This document shows positions 14,496 to 17,050 of a stretch of 17,050 bases of DNA, in pieces; the stretch's first letter is position 1; the number at the start of each line of letters is the position of its first letter. Both the position numbers and the translations under genes were made by a program. The notes under the pieces were generated by a model. That model made no database searches and was not told the DNA's origin. It saw nothing but the letters and a program-made list of their open reading frames with translations. The DNA is from an uncultured Kineothrix sp. (GTDB taxonomy: Bacteria; Bacillota; Clostridia; Lachnospirales; Lachnospiraceae). The stretch is from assembly GCA_910587275.1 (NCBI GenBank), contig CAJUMD010000072.1, positions 1-17,050 of the forward strand, in the 5' to 3' direction.

Positions 14496-15153
14496 TGTCC
14501 GGTTTCCCTTTCTTTTTTGTTTTTTGTTTTCCCATTGGAATCATCCGCAATAAGAACCGGTACACCATTTGGTAAACCGTCGGCTCCCGGAAACGGATGC
14601 CTGCAAGTTCCATTGCCGCCTTTTGCTTTTCCGTATGAAAAGCAAAAGGGTATACGCCGAATAAATATGCAAAGAATATTTCACAAAATTCCATGCATTC
14701 CGAATCCGTCATTTCCGGTTGAAAGGAACGCATGATTCCGGTCAGGGCATCCGTTGCCCTTGCATACTGCTTTTTAAACTCTGCCAGCCGTTCCACCCGG
14801 CTGTTCTGCTCGATTTCAAAAAGATTCATGTTGAGAATCCGCAAAAGAATTTCTTTTCCGTCCAGCGTATGCGCCATTTGCTCCGCCAAATCCAAACGGC
14901 TTAACGTTTCTGCCAAAGCCCCCAGTTTCTCCAGTTCCGCGCACCAGCCGTCATATTCCCTGACCAGCAGACCCAGCAGGATTTCTTCCTTTGTTTCAAA
15001 ATAGTTATAAATGGACGGTCTTGTGAAACTGGTTTCCGTACTGATTTCCTTTATGTTTACCCCATAAAAACCCTGCTCCCGGTATACCTTCTCACAGGCA
15101 TCCAAAATTTCGTTTTGCCGCTTTTTTGTCCGTTCCGGCGAACCCCTTGGCAT
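14467..15153 (-). CDS. TetR/AcrR-family transcriptional regulator
   Basis: The 228-residue protein has a basic start (MPRGSPERTKKRQNEILDAC) and a classic TetR DNA-binding domain with helix-turn-helix at about 31-53 (GVNIKEISTETSFTRPSIYN, then YFETKEEILLGLL). Residues about 70-210 form the helical ligand/dimer domain, which is too variable to indicate a ligand. The gene has a nearly perfect sigma-A promoter overlapped by one palindrome and followed by a second, so autorepression is likely. It overlaps the DUF3737 gene, which it presumably controls. The ATG at 15153 follows a GGAAGGAAG ribosome binding region. Its promoter lies within the end of a Fic-gene remnant. Confidence 0.92.
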   Translation of the reverse strand: MPRGSPERTKKRQNEILDACEKVYREQGFYGVNIKEISTETSFTRPSIYNYFETKEEILLGLLVREYDGWCAELEKLGALAETLSRLDLAEQMAHTLDGKEILLRILNMNLFEIEQNSRVERLAEFKKQYARATDALTGIMRSFQPEMTDSECMEFCEIFFAYLFGVYPFAFHTEKQKAAMELAGIRFREPTVYQMVYRFLLRMIPMGKQKTKKKGKPDNENHRKPNV

Positions 15154-15180
15154 ATCATTTCTTCCTTCCGCATATTATTC

Positions 15181-15193
15181 TGACACCGTGTAA
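15181..15193. promoter_or_regulatory. Second TetR operator candidate
   Basis: TGACAC-C-GTGTAA is a near-copy of the palindrome at 15212-15226 (half-sites TGACAC and GTGT). The two centres are 32 bp apart, about three helical turns, so both would lie on the same face of the DNA. This copy overlaps the expected transcription start. Confidence 0.6.
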
Positions 15194-15197
15194 GAGT

Positions 15198-15226
15198 ATT
15201 ATATTACGTTTTTGACACTGTGTCAA
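15198..15226 (-). promoter_or_regulatory. Consensus sigma-A promoter of the TetR-DUF3737 operon
   Basis: On the minus strand TTGACA (15226-15221) and TATAAT (15203-15198) are both perfect and 17 bases apart. Transcription would start near 15191, about 38 bases before the TetR ATG. So strong a core promoter fits a gene that needs repression. Confidence 0.9.
15212..15226. promoter_or_regulatory. Palindromic operator over the -35 box of the TetR promoter
   Basis: TTGACACTGTGTCAA is a perfect 15-bp inverted repeat around a central T and covers the whole -35 hexamer. A bound TetR dimer would block polymerase. The related site at 15181 supports a shared half-site TGACAC. Confidence 0.75.
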
Positions 15227-15548
15227 TACATTCTTATCATATATTGACGGCAGTCCCTTTTTTCTCAACATCCAATTTAACAATGCTTTGGAACTTCTGC
15301 CATTACCGTCTCTGAACGGATGGATTTGAGTGATTCAATGATGAATTTATTTTTGCGCACAAAAAAACAGGAACCCTTTCGAATCCCTGCTTTCCTGATA
15401 GATGTTTTTAATAATTTCACCCTGAATTTCTCTGCTTCCTCATCGGTAAGCGGCCTGTGCCATATAAGACAATCTCAGCCGTTTCTTATGGTTCCGTACC
15501 GCATCATGCCAAAGAGTAGACGAAAGGATCTGATAACGTAGCGGTCCC

Positions 15549-16064
15549 TTACCACCACCCCGCAAGCATCATATAGCCCGGCACCCAGCATGTCGCCACC
15601 CCTACTGCAACCGTGGCATACGGTACCAGTTTTGCAGGTAAACGCACTTTCCCCAAGGCGCCGGCAATCCAGTACAGCAGCCATAAAAACCCCCAGCAGA
15701 GCCAAATGATGCCAAACCGCACATCCCCTCCGTCAAAAGCCAGCGCGGCACAGGGTACCGTATTGATTGCCACAAAAAAACAGTACCATGCCTGCGGTCT
15801 TTCATCCAGCCCCAATAAATTTGTCAGCCCCACAAACAGATAAGTAAAACCGAACAACATTCCCGTAGCAACCTGAAAATATGCGTCCGATTCCTGCTGT
15901 GCAAATACGGCATATGCGAGATTTACGGCATTGATTACGACATATAATCCCCCGGTAAAAAAGTTCATGACCGCAATCGCTTTTTTCTCAAATCCCTTTA
16001 ACATCCCGATTCCGTTTAACAGTAATACACATCCCACGTACAATAAACCAATCCCCGTTGTCAT
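15549..16064 (-). CDS. AmiS/UreI-family channel (urea or short-chain amide)
   Basis: The 171-residue protein has about six transmembrane helices and closely follows Helicobacter pylori UreI: LLYVGCVLLLNGI at 7-19, AVMNFFTGGL at 31-40, ATGMLFGFTYLF at 66-77, RPQAWYCFFVAINTVP at 89-104 and GIIWLCWGFLWLL at 118-130. UreI is a pore for urea; AmiS relatives carry acetamide-type amides. The protein contains no histidine, so the periplasmic histidines used for acid gating in H. pylori are absent. The short loops match AmiS and the ungated UreI proteins. It should sit in the cytoplasmic membrane. Its ATG overlaps the TGA of the upstream regulator (ATGA) and has GGAGG 8 bases ahead, so the two are translationally coupled. 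No urease or amidase gene lies in the window. Confidence 0.9.
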   Translation of the reverse strand: MTTGIGLLYVGCVLLLNGIGMLKGFEKKAIAVMNFFTGGLYVVINAVNLAYAVFAQQESDAYFQVATGMLFGFTYLFVGLTNLLGLDERPQAWYCFFVAINTVPCAALAFDGGDVRFGIIWLCWGFLWLLYWIAGALGKVRLPAKLVPYATVAVGVATCWVPGYMMLAGWW

Positions 16065-17050
16065 AGACCAAATCCTCCGTTTTTCTTTTTCCTGCTGCCG
16101 CCTCTTTCCCCCGCCTTTCTTTTCCGGTACTCGGTAGGGCTGAAGCCGTACTGTTTTTTGAAAATGCGTCCCATGTATTTATAATCGCTGTATCCCAGCA
16201 TATCCGCCAATTCCGTAAGATAACGGTCCGTTTCACAAAGCAGATTCTTTAAAATATCCATTTTGTACATCATGACATAATCCATCAAAGACTGTTTCAT
16301 CTCCAGCTTGAACAAATGGCTTAAATATGTATTGCATACACAACATATTCCGGACAGTTCCGTCAACGTCACCCGCTCATACGGATGGCATAGGATATGC
16401 CTTGCCGCGGTCCCGGAAACCGCCGAGATTCCCCGGGGATAATACTGCTCCACCTTATCCTGCATCCTGCCTAGGTACGTGCGGCAGTCGGACATGCAGG
16501 ATAGTGCAGGCTCCCCCTGGACGATTTGGTTCTCCATGCCCTGCCCGTTTTCCATCACATACGTAAGCCACGGATATTCCTTTTTTACCCTCTTTATTTC
16601 CGCAAGCAGAAAATGAAAATCCCCTTCCCCCACAGGCCGGTTCCCCTTTCCGCATGTTCCGAGAAAACCATATGCCCGTTCCAGAACCGCCCGCAACTGT
16701 TCTTCTTCCACCGGCTTTACCATAAAATCAAAAGCGCCCATGAGAATGCCCCTTCTTGCCGCTTCAAAGTCCGCGGTTTGGCTGGTCAGTACCACACACC
16801 TGCATAATTCCTCCGCTTTGCATATCTCCGCCAGTTCCAAACCGTCCGTCCCTTTCATTCCCTTCATCCCTACTGCCGCAAACAGGATATCCACGGGATT
16901 GGAACGCAGAAATGCAAGGGCTTCCTCCGCGCTGTCCGTTTCCGCCGCAATGCGCACACCGTTACCGTTTCTTTTTTTTCCTATGGCGCGGACGCCCCTT
17001 TTTATCTGCTGCCTGAAACTTTCACAATCATCCACAATCATTACCGTCCA
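16061..17050 (-). CDS. AraC-type response regulator with an Asp-less receiver (5' end outside the window)
   Basis: The reading frame continues through the window edge (WTV precedes MIVDD), so the true start is probably just outside; position 17041 is an internal Met. Numbering from it, the receiver domain spans about 1-120 and has the acidic pair D4-D5, T86 (VVLTSQ) and K109 (FMVKP). The usual phospho-accepting Asp, expected in DILFTDIxMPGM, reads DILFAAVGMKGM, giving Ala56, and three residues (KGT) are inserted before DGLEL. A linker (about 130-215) leads to an AraC DNA-binding domain at about 220-315 with two helix-turn-helices (VTLTELSGICCVCNTYLSHL, then YLTELADMLGYSDYKYMGRI). It overlaps the channel gene by 4 bases and is its likely regulator. 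Control by something other than phosphorylation is inferred. The protein is unusually rich in cysteine. Confidence 0.9.
   Translation of the reverse strand, partial: WTVMIVDDCESFRQQIKRGVRAIGKKRNGNGVRIAAETDSAEEALAFLRSNPVDILFAAVGMKGMKGTDGLELAEICKAEELCRCVVLTSQTADFEAARRGILMGAFDFMVKPVEEEQLRAVLERAYGFLGTCGKGNRPVGEGDFHFLLAEIKRVKKEYPWLTYVMENGQGMENQIVQGEPALSCMSDCRTYLGRMQDKVEQYYPRGISAVSGTAARHILCHPYERVTLTELSGICCVCNTYLSHLFKLEMKQSLMDYVMMYKMDILKNLLCETDRYLTELADMLGYSDYKYMGRIFKKQYGFSPTEYRKRKAGERGGSRKKKNGGFGL

Larger units (their letters stand above)
15155..15474 (-). pseudogene. Remnant of a Fic-domain gene
   Basis: On the minus strand the exact Fic signature HPFRDGNGR occurs at 15322-15296, preceded by Ile and followed by SSKALLNWMLRKKGLPSIYDKN, as in Fic domains after the active-site loop. 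Fic proteins transfer AMP or similar groups to target proteins, using the His of this motif. This frame is blocked upstream by a TGA about five codons before the His and continues to a TGA at 15157-15155. A second frame, from 15474 to about 15326, reads IWHRPLTDEEAEKFRVKLLK and looks like coding sequence that runs into the motif by a frameshift; I cannot say that it belongs to the same ancestral gene. No start codon with a ribosome binding site or full-length domain remains. Its 3' end overlies the TetR promoter. Confidence 0.7.

Noticed and set aside
15320..15541. Plus-strand 73-codon open frame between the TetR and channel genes.
   Set aside because: Its complement carries the Fic remnant, which explains the coding-like composition; no ribosome binding site is seen.

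Overview
The window looks like chromosomal DNA of a spore-forming, apparently motile Firmicute, most likely a Lachnospiraceae member (inference). The basis is a complete spoIIA sporulation operon, a T-box-controlled valS-folC operon, a chemoreceptor, strong AGGAGG-type ribosome binding sites, and small proteins and hairpin-rich spacers of the clostridial type.

Layout. Bases 1-281 are noncoding and lead into a plus-strand pair: a 678-residue FkbM methyltransferase/glycosyltransferase fusion and a second methyltransferase-like protein (282-3264), closed by a terminator whose stem contains the last stop codon. A 60-residue protein runs on the minus strand (3298-3480) from its own sigma-A promoter. 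A chemoreceptor follows on the plus strand (3858-5603). All remaining genes are on the minus strand. Read in their own direction from right to left they are: an AraC-type response regulator cut by the window edge and, overlapping it by 4 bases, an AmiS/UreI-type channel; the remnant of a Fic-domain gene; a TetR regulator overlapping a DUF3737 protein; the T-box leader, valS, folC, an 81-residue protein and a zinc-ribbon/TPR membrane protein; a 282-base spacer packed with hairpins; and spoIIAA-spoIIAB-sigF.

Working together. SpoIIAA, SpoIIAB and SigF are the forespore sigma-F switch. The T-box has a GTA (valine) specifier in the expected position, so valS and the three genes behind it should respond to uncharged tRNA-Val. 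The TetR gene has a near-perfect promoter carrying two matching palindromes, which suggests autoregulation. The regulator next to the UreI-like channel lacks the phospho-accepting Asp, and the channel has no histidine at all, so both members of that pair depart from the textbook model.

Best candidates for something undescribed: the hairpin array before spoIIAA, with alternative pairings and an attenuator-like hairpin; the Asp-less receiver with its His-free UreI channel; the Gly/Asn-rich N-terminal extension of SpoIIAB; and the methyltransferase-glycosyltransferase fusion. I see no prophage, CRISPR array, insertion sequence, tRNA or rRNA gene.
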